A DNA stretch of 64,000 nucleotides from UBA8514 sp034933685. GTDB taxonomy: Bacteria; Bacillota; Clostridia; Lachnospirales; Anaerotignaceae. Positions 7,099-14,628 of the stretch are shown here, piece after piece. The translations under genes and the position numbers were made by a program. The notes under the pieces were generated by a model that was not told the DNA's origin, searched no databases, and saw nothing but the letters and a program-made list of their open reading frames with translations. The stretch is taken from contig JAYFNB010000033.1 in the NCBI GenBank assembly GCA_034933685.1, forward strand, positions 1 through 64,000, written 5' to 3'. Position 1 is the first letter of the stretch, and every line of letters starts with the position of its first letter.

Positions 7099-7130
7099 AT
7101 GGCAGAGACATAAAAATTAGGCTCTGCCAT
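7091..7130 (-). terminator. Terminator of the SAF-domain oxidoreductase gene
   Basis: ATGGCAGAG (7099-7107) pairs with CTCTGCCAT (7122-7130), a 9-bp stem; on the minus strand it is followed by a T-rich run (complement of 7091-7098). It lies 52 bases beyond the minus-strand stop. Confidence 0.8.
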
Positions 7131-7181
7131 AAGTAATTTCAAATATAATTTTTAATGATTACCGGTAATCGTCAATATCGT

Positions 7182-8594
7182 CTATCTTTTGAAAAATTCT
7201 TCCTGCTCTAACCTTAATGACCATAATGTAGTTTCGCTACGGTCTGCGACCATTTCATAAGTTATGATTTCCCCAGCTTTAATATCTTTTGTAGCAATAT
7301 TACCTGAAATCATATGGGCAGGTATAGGGTTTTTTGCTCCTTTAACCGTAGATGGAATTATACTTGCTTTTAATCTTAAATCATGGTCATTGCCCAAAAT
7401 GTCACCGCATTTTATATCAACAAGGGCAGTTTTTACTAAATCATAATTTGGCACATAACTTACTGTTCCAGTATCAAGACCAAGAAGTTCCATTGAAAGC
7501 AATGTCGTTGAAGTTTCTACTCCGCAAAGGTGGTATGGTCTGTAAATTACTGCTGTTGAAAGGTCATAGTTAGGTATTTGCCCTTTCGTTGTTAAAATGT
7601 AATTGGAATAAGCGTTATCACATTTTACAACCATGAATACGCCGCCGCCCATTCCGCTCTCGTCATATCTGCGTAAATTTGTGTGAACGTCTATCATACC
7701 TTCTTCATCGTATATACCGCTGTTTTTCTTCCCGCAATAAGCAATTGGAAGTTCTGTAATTCTAAGTGAGCCTTCCGTAAGGTATGGGGAAACAGGCTTT
7801 AGGCCAGTTGCGTTTGCCATCATTGTTAGTTCGCAAAGGTCGAAAGCTCCTGTTCCAGGAAGAACATTAAGAATTTCCTTTCTCTTAGCAATGTATTCAT
7901 CAGCTTTCCCTTCAGGTATCATTTGGAAGTACTTCATATAGTCATTGGGTATATTTGCAACGCAGTCTTCATGAACAGTTATTCCGTCTGCCTTAATTGA
8001 AACGGTTTGTGCGCTTTCATCTAAAATGAATTCACCATCCCTTGCTTTGCCTGCGGAAATAACAGTAAGGCCAATTGCTTTTGCCCATTCAACCAGTGCC
8101 ATTAATAAAGCGGGTTGGTCACCATCAACAGGAGAATAAATTGTTCCCATTTCCTTTGCCTTTTTCTTTAAAATTGGCCCAACAACAGAGTCCATTTCTT
8201 TGCTTATCGCTGCAACTTTCTTTCCATTTTTTATTGATTTAAGACATATTTCAGCACTTACTTCTGGAACTCCAGTTCCTTCAGCAACTACATTAATGCA
8301 TGGAATTTCAGCCACCATTAATGCATTATCTGTGTAAACAAATTTCCCTTCATTTATAAATGTGTTTGCTTCAATGGGGTCGTTTGAATATACAATTAAA
8401 TTTTCCTCAATTTGAGCTTTTATGTAAGCTTCTTTGGCACTTTCCAAATTTTTGTCAGCAACAACGCAGACTTTAAGTTGAGAAGTGTGTTTTTGTTGTG
8501 TTACAACAGCCGTTCCAAAATGACCTGCTCCTACAACAGCAACAAGTACATCGTCCTTTTTTGGACTATTTTTAAATAGATGATGATATAACAT
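7182..8594 (-). CDS. SAF-domain NAD(P)-dependent oxidoreductase, homoserine-dehydrogenase-like
   Basis: A 470-residue protein. Near the N-terminus VAVVGAGHFGTAVV is a Rossmann nucleotide-binding motif, followed by VVAEGTGVPEVSAE and KVAAISKEMDSVVGP as in predicted homoserine dehydrogenases (COG4091 type), then DGDQPALLMALVEW. The C-terminal part (AHMISGNIATKDIKAGEIIT) is an SAF domain like those of sialic acid synthase and FlgA. The substrate is not known for most members. Start: ATG 8594 on the minus strand behind GGGAG; the longer TTG form at 8612 is less likely. Monocistronic, with its own terminator; its promoter should lie within 8620-8760. Confidence 0.78.
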   Translation of the reverse strand: MLYHHLFKNSPKKDDVLVAVVGAGHFGTAVVTQQKHTSQLKVCVVADKNLESAKEAYIKAQIEENLIVYSNDPIEANTFINEGKFVYTDNALMVAEIPCINVVAEGTGVPEVSAEICLKSIKNGKKVAAISKEMDSVVGPILKKKAKEMGTIYSPVDGDQPALLMALVEWAKAIGLTVISAGKARDGEFILDESAQTVSIKADGITVHEDCVANIPNDYMKYFQMIPEGKADEYIAKRKEILNVLPGTGAFDLCELTMMANATGLKPVSPYLTEGSLRITELPIAYCGKKNSGIYDEEGMIDVHTNLRRYDESGMGGGVFMVVKCDNAYSNYILTTKGQIPNYDLSTAVIYRPYHLCGVETSTTLLSMELLGLDTGTVSYVPNYDLVKTALVDIKCGDILGNDHDLRLKASIIPSTVKGAKNPIPAHMISGNIATKDIKAGEIITYEMVADRSETTLWSLRLEQEEFFKR

Positions 8595-8791
8595 TTTAAT
8601 TTCTCCCTTCAAATTATGCAGAATATAAAGTAGATTTAACTAACCCGTTGCAAAGTAATACAGCAAAAGTTGTGCCAAAAAATAAAGCGAATACTATTTT
8701 GTAAAAAATTAATAAAGAATAAGGTACATATACTATAAATTGTCGGCATGTTTTTCGTCTAATAAATTTATTTTGTTAAGGAGACCAATAA

Positions 8792-8872
8792 ATGTGTTGC
8801 ATGCAATGTTGTGATGTTGTATCATTGCAACAATTGAAATATTTAATTTATGAAGAGGAATTAATTTGGTAA
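8792..8872 (+). CDS. Possible Cys-rich 26-residue mini-ORF
   Basis: ATG 8792 lies eight bases after AAGGAG and opens a peptide beginning MCCMQCC, with four Cys and two Met in the first six residues after which it becomes ordinary. It ends at TAA 8870-8872, where a decayed PrpR_N regulator begins in another frame. It could be a third sulfur-type leader, or simply chance coding in a pseudogene upstream region. I have no family support. Confidence 0.3.
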   Translation: MCCMQCCDVVSLQQLKYLIYEEELIW

Positions 8873-9125
8873 GAATTCATTTTATAGCACCATATCCGCA
8901 GCTAAAGCCAGTTGTAGCTAAAGTGTTTTAACATCACATGAATAGAGAAATAATAAGTAAAGATGTATCTGTTATTGCCGTGAACGAATTACCGAATATA
9001 AAAAATAGGCAATTGTGATGTTATAATTGCCCGTGGCTATGCTGCAAAGTATTTAATAGAAAATGGAATTGATATACCAGTTGTTGATATTGATATATCG
9101 GGTTATGACGTTTTTAGGTCTGTTC
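8869..9125 (+). pseudogene. Remnant of a PrpR_N-domain (propionate-type sigma-54) regulator
   Basis: Three frame pieces together match the sensory N-domain of PrpR-type activators: RIHFIAPYPQLKPVVAKVF (about 8872-8928, then a stop), SVIAVNELPNI (8941-9018), and DVIIARGYAAKYLIENGIDI plus VVDIDISGYDVF (about 9019-9115). The sensory domain is cut by stops and the AAA and HTH parts are absent; the sequence instead joins a dehydrogenase fragment. This was probably a local activator gene that lost its function by deletion. Confidence 0.75.
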
Positions 9126-9128
9126 ATG

Positions 9129-9422
9129 AGTGCAATTAAGGCTGGCTTTCAGCTTGTGAAAAAAAGCGGAACAATGGTGCTTGTTGGTTTAACCAGTGGT
9201 GAAACACCTCTTGATTTAGCTAACGATATTATTTATGAGGAAGCAACTGTTTATGGTGTTACAGGCAGACTTATGTATCAAACATGGGACGAGTGTATGG
9301 AGATGTTGAATGCAGGCTTTGATTTGAAGCCGCTCAAGAGTGGCCCTTATGCACTTAAAGATTTCGAAAAGGCGTTTGAAGCTGTTAAAACAGCAACAGG
9401 CAGGGTTGTAATGATACCATAA
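9129..9422 (+). pseudogene. C-terminal fragment of a zinc-type threonine 3-dehydrogenase-like enzyme
   Basis: From 9129 one frame reads SAIKAGFQLVKKSGTMVLVG, then TPLDLANDIIYEEATVYGVTGR and TGRVVMIP at the end, which is the last quarter of a medium-chain, Tdh-like alcohol dehydrogenase. The N-terminal catalytic zinc domain and Rossmann start are missing. An ORF from 9063 crosses the junction but its first 20 residues are in a frame unrelated to either parent, so it is not a designed fusion. The intact terminator behind it shows that this was a normal gene end. Confidence 0.8.
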
Positions 9423-9428
9423 AGATAT

Positions 9429-9465
9429 AGTGGGCGTAGATTTTGTCTACGCCCACTGGTTTTTT
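9429..9465 (+). terminator. Intrinsic terminator
   Basis: AGTGGGCGTAGA (9429-9440) pairs perfectly with TCTACGCCCACT (9446-9457) around TTTTG, followed by GG and six T. It belonged to the truncated dehydrogenase gene. Confidence 0.92.
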
Positions 9466-9622
9466 ATTCAAGATAAGAAGGGGATCTTTATTCAAAACGA
9501 GATATAAAGCTATTTAGTTTGATTTAATAGTAGTTGAAAATTTTATTGGTATCTTAATTTTTAGTTCATTTTACATATTGAAACCATGTGCTCTCATATA
9601 CTGATAAAAAAGGGGATATAGC

Positions 9623-10591
9623 ATGTGTACAGCCATGACATTACAATCTGAACAAGGAGAAACATTTTTTGGAAGGACCATGGATTTTTCTTACGATATT
9701 CAACCTAAGATTTATATAGTACCCAAAGGCTATATATGGGATAATCATTTGGACATGGGTTTGATTCGTAATAAATATAGCTTTATCGGAATTGGACAGA
9801 AGCTTGATGGCATTTTAGGTTTTTTTGACGGTGTAAATGAAGAAGGATTTGCTGCGGCTACATTATATTTTGCAGGTTACTCTCAGTATAATACACAATC
9901 CACCTTTTCAACTTCAAAGCAGATAGCCTCAACTGATTTTCTTCACTATATTTTAGGAAGATGTGAATCAATAGAAGCCTTGAAAATGGTATTAAAAGAC
10001 ATCTCAATTATAGGTATGCCAGATCCAGTTACACAAAGTGTGGCTCCGCTGCATTGGATGGCTACAGATAAAAGCGGAAAAAGCATTGTTATTGAACAAA
10101 CAAAAAATGGATTGATTTTTTTTGACAACACTATAGGGGTTATGGCAAATAGCCCTGATTTTCAATGGCATATGACCAATTTGAGAAACTACATGGAAAT
10201 TTCTCCTGAACAGACTGAAGAAGTTTTTTGGGAAAACATTAGGTTAAAACCTTTTGGCCAAGCTGGAGGAACTATGTTACTTCCAGGAGGCTACACATCT
10301 CCGGAACGTTTTGTAAGAACTACGTTTTTGAAAACCCATGTACCAACACCCAAAAACGCTGCTGAAGCAATAGTATCTTGTTTTCATATTATGGAAAGTG
10401 TATCAATCCCAAAAGGAGCTGTAATATCTTCAAGAAATGAATATGACTATACAAAATATACAGCTTTCATAAACACAAATACGTGTGAATATTTTTTTAA
10501 AACATATGACAATATGCAGATTGTAAAGGCAAGTCTATTTTATGATGATAAACTGTTAGAACATCCTTTTAGCCTTGGTTATTCCGGTTAA
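9623..10591 (+). CDS. Choloylglycine hydrolase family (Ntn-type linear amide hydrolase)
   Basis: A 322-residue Ntn hydrolase. After removal of Met1 the nucleophile would be Cys2 (MCTAMTL), with Arg18 and Asp21 in FGRTMDFSYD, and Asn in VNEEGFAAATLYF and VMANSPDF fitting the oxyanion and substrate sites. The family contains bile salt hydrolases, penicillin V acylases and N-acylhomoserine lactone or other amide hydrolases; sequence alone does not separate them. There is no signal peptide, so it is intracellular. GGGGAT precedes the ATG. It is monocistronic, with no strong terminator after it. Confidence 0.88.
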   Translation: MCTAMTLQSEQGETFFGRTMDFSYDIQPKIYIVPKGYIWDNHLDMGLIRNKYSFIGIGQKLDGILGFFDGVNEEGFAAATLYFAGYSQYNTQSTFSTSKQIASTDFLHYILGRCESIEALKMVLKDISIIGMPDPVTQSVAPLHWMATDKSGKSIVIEQTKNGLIFFDNTIGVMANSPDFQWHMTNLRNYMEISPEQTEEVFWENIRLKPFGQAGGTMLLPGGYTSPERFVRTTFLKTHVPTPKNAAEAIVSCFHIMESVSIPKGAVISSRNEYDYTKYTAFINTNTCEYFFKTYDNMQIVKASLFYDDKLLEHPFSLGYSG

Positions 10592-11161
10592 CCAAAATTC
10601 TAACGATTAGTATAAATTTTTTAGGAAAGCGTGCGACATAGGTCGCAAGTTCTGCATTATTGAGATGAGGGTTACATGATTATATTCTACGTAATTAAAT
10701 CACTTATTTCATGAACAGAACTCAGCCTGAATGGAACATTAATTGTTAAGATTACAGTTGGGAAACGTGTTTGAAATTGGGTTATTAGAAAGTTTTTTCA
10801 AGTTTTCTATTGACAAATATATACTATTAGGATATAACATATATAACACATAGGAATAGAGGGCTATTCAATCAAAAAGATACTTGCAGAATTAAAGCTA
10901 GCATGTATTGAAACTACATGGCAGGAAGGCTTCTGAAAGTTTATTGCGGTCATTGATAAAACGTAATATTGAAATGTAATGATTGTATAAAAATATAAGA
11001 AGTGGCGGTTCTAAAATTTTTGAGTAGTATTGAATCAAAATTTGTTGTTACTTTTTTTAATCTATAAATACGAATACTTAGTATTATTATTCAGGATTAA
11101 TAAATTGTATAGATAAAGAAAGGCAAGAATTAGAATAAGATAATCTGCTGACCTAAAATAT
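10592..11161. other. Long intergenic region with a promoter-led leader
   Basis: No gene is supported here. A small hairpin TGCGAC/GTCGCA lies at 10632-10647 without a T-run. A promoter starts at 10810 and a terminator-like stem lies at 11162, so about 350 bases may be an untranslated leader or a small RNA. A stretch near 10862-10935 reads GYSIKKILAELKLA, which recalls a helix-turn-helix of transposases, but it is too short to call. Confidence 0.45.
10810..10838 (+). promoter_or_regulatory. Sigma-70 type promoter
   Basis: TTGACA (10810-10815), a 17-bp spacer and TATAAC (10833-10838). It is the best promoter upstream of the DUF1847-ABC operon, although it lies about 385 bases before the first start codon. 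Confidence 0.65.
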
Positions 11162-11201
11162 AGGAGGCCGTTCAATTTAAAATGAGGGGCTTCCTTTTTT
11201 T
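11162..11201 (+). terminator. Terminator-like stem upstream of the DUF1847 operon
   Basis: AGGAGGCC (11162-11169) pairs with GGCTTCCT (11188-11195), including one G-T pair, and runs into seven T. It lies between the promoter at 10810 and the DUF1847 gene, so it is either an attenuator or the end of a separate short transcript. A tiny ORF (ATG 11182, 10 codons) begins inside it and ends in front of the next ribosome site. Confidence 0.6.
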
Positions 11202-11227
11202 ATACAAATTTTAAGGAGGAAAAATAA

Positions 11228-11863
11228 TTGAAAAAGGAAAATAAATTTACATGCACGGACTGCAGTATTTTGAATTGTTCAAAAAGAAATGCAGTATACC
11301 CGGAATTCTGCCTTACAACTGCTTTAACTGAGGAAGAGATACAGGAAACAAAGAAGCTTTATGAAAACAAAATTAATAAGAAGATTTCAGTTGTTTCTGC
11401 CGAAGTTGAAGGAGAGTTCTATGGAAAATTTACAAGGGTTGATGAAATAATGGAGTTCGCAAAACGTATGGGAATGAAAAAAATAGGCGTTGCCACCTGT
11501 GTTGGACTTATGGAGGAAAGCAGGATTTTTGCTAAAATTCTTAAAAAAAAAGGTTTTGAGGTTTATGGTGCGGCGTGTAAGGTTGGTTCTTTCAATAAAA
11601 CAGATATAGGAGTTGATGAAAAATATACATGTGCAACGGGTAATACATTGTGCAACCCAATACTTCAGGCGAAGCTTTTAAATAAGGAAAAAACAGATTT
11701 GAATGTTGTAGTTGGGCTTTGTGTAGGTCATGACAGCCTATTTTATAAATATTCAAAAGCAATTACCACAACTCTAATTACAAAAGACAGGGTTCTTGCC
11801 CACAACCCTGCTGGTGCTATTTACCAAGCAAATGCGTATTATAAAAGATTATTGACAAACTAA
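11228..11863 (+). CDS. DUF1847 cysteine-rich protein
   Basis: A 211-residue protein with a Cys-rich N-terminus (CTDCSILNCSKR then FCLTT), then GVATCVGLMEESRIFAKIL, GAACKVGSFNKTDIGV, and NTLCNPILQAKLLN and VVGLCVGHDSLFYKY. This Cys pattern defines DUF1847, thought to bind metal or Fe-S; its role is unknown. Start is TTG 11228, eight bases after AAGGAGG; no ATG alternative keeps the CTDC motif. It leads an operon with an ABC importer and an enolase-superfamily enzyme, the next start being only 15 bases downstream, so it may process or reduce the imported substrate. Confidence 0.85.
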   Translation: MKKENKFTCTDCSILNCSKRNAVYPEFCLTTALTEEEIQETKKLYENKINKKISVVSAEVEGEFYGKFTRVDEIMEFAKRMGMKKIGVATCVGLMEESRIFAKILKKKGFEVYGAACKVGSFNKTDIGVDEKYTCATGNTLCNPILQAKLLNKEKTDLNVVVGLCVGHDSLFYKYSKAITTTLITKDRVLAHNPAGAIYQANAYYKRLLTN

Positions 11864-11877
11864 GGGAGGAAACTTGA

Positions 11878-12981
11878 ATGAAAATTAAAAAGTATTTATC
11901 AATATTTTTAGGAACTGCGTTACTTGTGATGGCTCTTTCTGGGTGTGCCGAAAGTAATACAAAAGCCTCTGAATCAGCCAAGCAGGTTTCAGCAGATTCG
12001 CAGGCAGAAGAAAAACCAGCAGAAAATGATGGAAAAACAGTTACAACTTTTGATGGTAAAACCATAGATGTATCAAATGTTACATTAAGAATTGCGGCGG
12101 CGTCAGGAACAAATGGTCAGGCGGTAATTGAAGCGGCGGGTCTTGATGACACACCTTATAAAGTCGAGTTTTCGGTTTTACAAGGAGGAAACAAAGTAAT
12201 GGAGGCACTTGCTGCAAACCAAATTGACCTTGGTGCTGGAAGCCAGATACCACCTCTTAGTGCTTCTTTGGCTTCAAACGGAGGAAACTTTAAGGTTATA
12301 GCTGTAAGATACGGCTCAACGCTTCAGCAGGAATTGATTGCCGCACCTGGTTTGGAAATAAAATCAGTTGTAGAGCTTAAGGGTAAGAAGGTAGGGTATG
12401 TTAAAAACACAACAGCACATTATTTTTTATCAAAAATGCTTACTAGTGCAGGGCTTACGTGGAATGATATAGAGGCATTGCCACTTTCTACATCTGATGG
12501 AGCAACAGCGATCGTAAACGGAGATATAGACGCATGGGCAAGCTATGATAATTCAATTAGAGTTCCAAAAGAAAAGGGCGCAGCAACAATTGAAAGTGCG
12601 CAAAATATTCTTTCGGGCAACTATCTTTTCTATGCATCACTTCAAGCAATAGATGACGAAGCATATCATGCGGCAATTGAAGACTGGCTTCACAGATGGC
12701 ATGAAGCTCATCAGTGGGCAAGAGAAAACTCAAAAGAATGGGCTGAGTATTATGCTCCAACAATAAATCAGTCTGTGGAGGAGTATTTAACACAGTTTGA
12801 AGAGCAGAATACGGATAAAATTTATGCATGTAAGCCAATAACAGATGTAGTTGTTGCAGATGAACAGGATATTGCAGATACTTTTGAAGGCTTAGGGATA
12901 TTCCAACAGCATATCGACACGAAAAAATTCTTTGACTTTTCATTCTCAGAAGCGGTATCAAATTTTCCGAAATACGATTAA
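11878..12981 (+). CDS. ABC transporter substrate-binding lipoprotein (nitrate/sulfonate/taurine type)
   Basis: A 367-residue lipoprotein: signal peptide with lipobox LSGC, a low-complexity linker (Ser/Ala/Glu/Lys), then an SsuA/TauA-type binding fold seen in LQGGNKVMEALAANQIDLGAGSQIPPL (quoted in parts), LKGKKVGYVKNTTAHYFL and DGATAIVNGDIDAWASYDN. It captures the substrate outside the membrane for the permease and ATPase that follow. Close families bind alkanesulfonates, nitrate or thiamine precursors, but the linked enolase-family enzyme suggests an organic acid or a sulfonated sugar. A palindrome separates it from the permease gene. Confidence 0.88.
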   Translation: MKIKKYLSIFLGTALLVMALSGCAESNTKASESAKQVSADSQAEEKPAENDGKTVTTFDGKTIDVSNVTLRIAAASGTNGQAVIEAAGLDDTPYKVEFSVLQGGNKVMEALAANQIDLGAGSQIPPLSASLASNGGNFKVIAVRYGSTLQQELIAAPGLEIKSVVELKGKKVGYVKNTTAHYFLSKMLTSAGLTWNDIEALPLSTSDGATAIVNGDIDAWASYDNSIRVPKEKGAATIESAQNILSGNYLFYASLQAIDDEAYHAAIEDWLHRWHEAHQWARENSKEWAEYYAPTINQSVEEYLTQFEEQNTDKIYACKPITDVVVADEQDIADTFEGLGIFQQHIDTKKFFDFSFSEAVSNFPKYD

Positions 12982-12991
12982 TTGATGCAAA

Positions 12992-13018
12992 AGGCTAAGG
13001 CTTATTAAGCCTTAGCCT
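12992..13018 (+). repeat. Intercistronic 27-bp palindrome
   Basis: AGGCTAAGGCTTA and TAAGCCTTAGCCT are perfect arms around a single T. No T-run follows (next TGCAATATTT), so it is not a typical terminator. Placed after the binding-protein gene, it may stabilise that part of the mRNA and let the binding protein be made in excess over the membrane parts. Confidence 0.7.
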
Positions 13019-13072
13019 GCAATATTTATGTTTACTTAAATTATAAAACTAAATTGCAGGGCAGGTGAAAAA

Positions 13073-13855
13073 ATGAACAAAAAATTAAATATATGGCAAG
13101 GCAAGTTTATTTCATGGATAATTCCTTTTGTCGTTTTTATTATATGGATTGGTTGGGGCCTTACCTCTGGTGCGGACAAGGGACTTTTGCCTACACCTTT
13201 ACAGGTATGGTTAAGCTTTGTGAGGCTGATTGAAAACGGAACATTAGCTCAAAACCTTGCAATAAGTACTGTTCGCGCCTTTAAAGGGTTGGCGTGGGGA
13301 GGTGTTATCGGATTCATACTTGGTGTGTTAAACGGCATTTCCAGAAAGGCCGACAAAATTCTAAATATCCCAATTCAGATGATTAGAAACGTACCATATC
13401 TTGCTATGATGCCACTGATACTTGTTTGGTTTGGCATAGGAGAAGCAACAAAAACAATATTAATTGCAATTGGAACCTTCTTTCCAATTTATTTGGATAC
13501 ATATCACGGAATAAGATATATTGATCCAAACCTCATTGAAATGGCAAATGTATATGGAATAAAGAATAAGGATTTATACGTTAATGTTATTTTCCCCGGG
13601 GCACTGCCTTCTATAATGATTGGCATTAAACAGTCACTGGGCAGAATGTGGGTAATACTAATTGTTGCCGAGGAAATTGCCTCAAAATCAGGCATAGGCT
13701 TTATGGTAACGAACGCGAGAGAGTATATGCTTATGGATGTAATTGTGCTTGGACTTATTTTGTACGCAATTTTGGGCTCATTATCTGATATTGTTACAAC
13801 AAAGATTGAGCGGAAGTTATTGAAATGGCGTTACAGTACAGAAAGGGTGAAATAA
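13073..13855 (+). CDS. ABC transporter permease (SsuC/TauC type)
   Basis: A 260-residue inner-membrane protein with about six membrane segments. The binding-protein-dependent transport domain is visible as NPIQMIRNVPYLAMMPLILVWFGIGEATK (in part) and the coupling-loop region EMANVYGIKNKDLYVNVIFPGALPSIMIGI, which carries the EAA motif (A-x3-G-x9-I/F-x-P). It forms the channel for the substrate bound by the preceding lipoprotein. Its stop overlaps the start of the ATPase gene (TAATG), so the two are translationally coupled. Confidence 0.9.
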   Translation: MNKKLNIWQGKFISWIIPFVVFIIWIGWGLTSGADKGLLPTPLQVWLSFVRLIENGTLAQNLAISTVRAFKGLAWGGVIGFILGVLNGISRKADKILNIPIQMIRNVPYLAMMPLILVWFGIGEATKTILIAIGTFFPIYLDTYHGIRYIDPNLIEMANVYGIKNKDLYVNVIFPGALPSIMIGIKQSLGRMWVILIVAEEIASKSGIGFMVTNAREYMLMDVIVLGLILYAILGSLSDIVTTKIERKLLKWRYSTERVK

Positions 13856-14610
13856 TGGCCGAAGGATATCCAATAAAAATCAAAAATGTGGGGAAAAGCT
13901 TTGGAACCCATGAGGTTTTAAAAAATATTAACCTTGAAATAAATAAGGGTGAATTTGTAGCCATTGTAGGCAAAAGCGGATGCGGAAAAAGTACTTTACT
14001 CAGATTAATTTCAAACCTTGATAATGTTACTTCTGGAAACATAGAAATATTTTCTGACAGTGTGGAAGAAAAAAATAACGGTGTCAAATTTCTCTTTCAG
14101 GAAGCAAGACTTTTACCGTGGAAAAAGGTATGGAAAAATATTGCACTTGTGTCCGAAAACAAAAGCAGAGAGTCGGCTTTAAATGTACTAAGAGCCGTTA
14201 AACTGGATGAAAAGGCCGATGAATGGCCAGATGTTTTATCAGGAGGGCAAAAACAAAGAGTTTCTCTTGCAAGGGCACTTTCATCGAACCCTAAGGTTTT
14301 GCTTCTGGATGAACCTCTGGGTGCGCTTGATGCTCTTACAAGAATAGAAATGCAAATGCTTATAGAAACTCTTTGGAAGGAAAACGGATTTACCGTAATT
14401 TTGGTAACACATGATGTAAGCGAAGCGATTTATCTTGCCGATAGAGTAATACTTATTGAAGAAGGCCAGATAACAATGGATGAAAAAATTACGCTAGCTC
14501 GTCCAAGAGAAAGGGATGCAAGCTTTGCATATTTTGAAGAAAAAATATTAAACAGAGTTATGAAAAACGAAAATGTAGGGATAAGAGAAAAAGAATTATT
14601 TGTAATATAA
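13855..14610 (+). CDS. ABC transporter ATP-binding protein (SsuB/TauB type)
   Basis: A 251-residue ATPase. Walker A is GKSGCGKST, the Q-loop is LFQEARLLPWK, the signature is LSGGQKQR, Walker B is VLLLDEPLGALD, and the switch His is in VTHDVSEA. The QEARLLPW Q-loop is typical of nitrate/sulfonate importers. The start ATG 13855 overlaps the permease stop and follows AAGGGTG; a longer reading frame from 13825 would only add residues inside the permease gene. It energises the importer and is followed 18 bases later by the enolase-family gene. Confidence 0.92.
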   Translation: MAEGYPIKIKNVGKSFGTHEVLKNINLEINKGEFVAIVGKSGCGKSTLLRLISNLDNVTSGNIEIFSDSVEEKNNGVKFLFQEARLLPWKKVWKNIALVSENKSRESALNVLRAVKLDEKADEWPDVLSGGQKQRVSLARALSSNPKVLLLDEPLGALDALTRIEMQMLIETLWKENGFTVILVTHDVSEAIYLADRVILIEEGQITMDEKITLARPRERDASFAYFEEKILNRVMKNENVGIREKELFVI

Positions 14611-14628
14611 GAAATGGAGGAGATTAAG

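Noticed and set aside
9063..9422. Reading the ORF from 9063 as a complete 119-residue protein
   Set aside because: Its first 20 residues are an out-of-frame translation of the PrpR_N remnant; only the part from about 9129 resembles a dehydrogenase, so it is a pseudogene junction.
10862..10935. Helix-turn-helix-like text (GYSIKKILAELKLA) suggesting an insertion sequence relic
   Set aside because: Only about 24 residues, no inverted repeats or further transposase blocks around it; too weak to call.
12557..12961. 134-codon ORF on the minus strand
   Set aside because: Shadow of the ABC binding-protein gene, with low-complexity Leu/His/Gln translation and no ribosome site.
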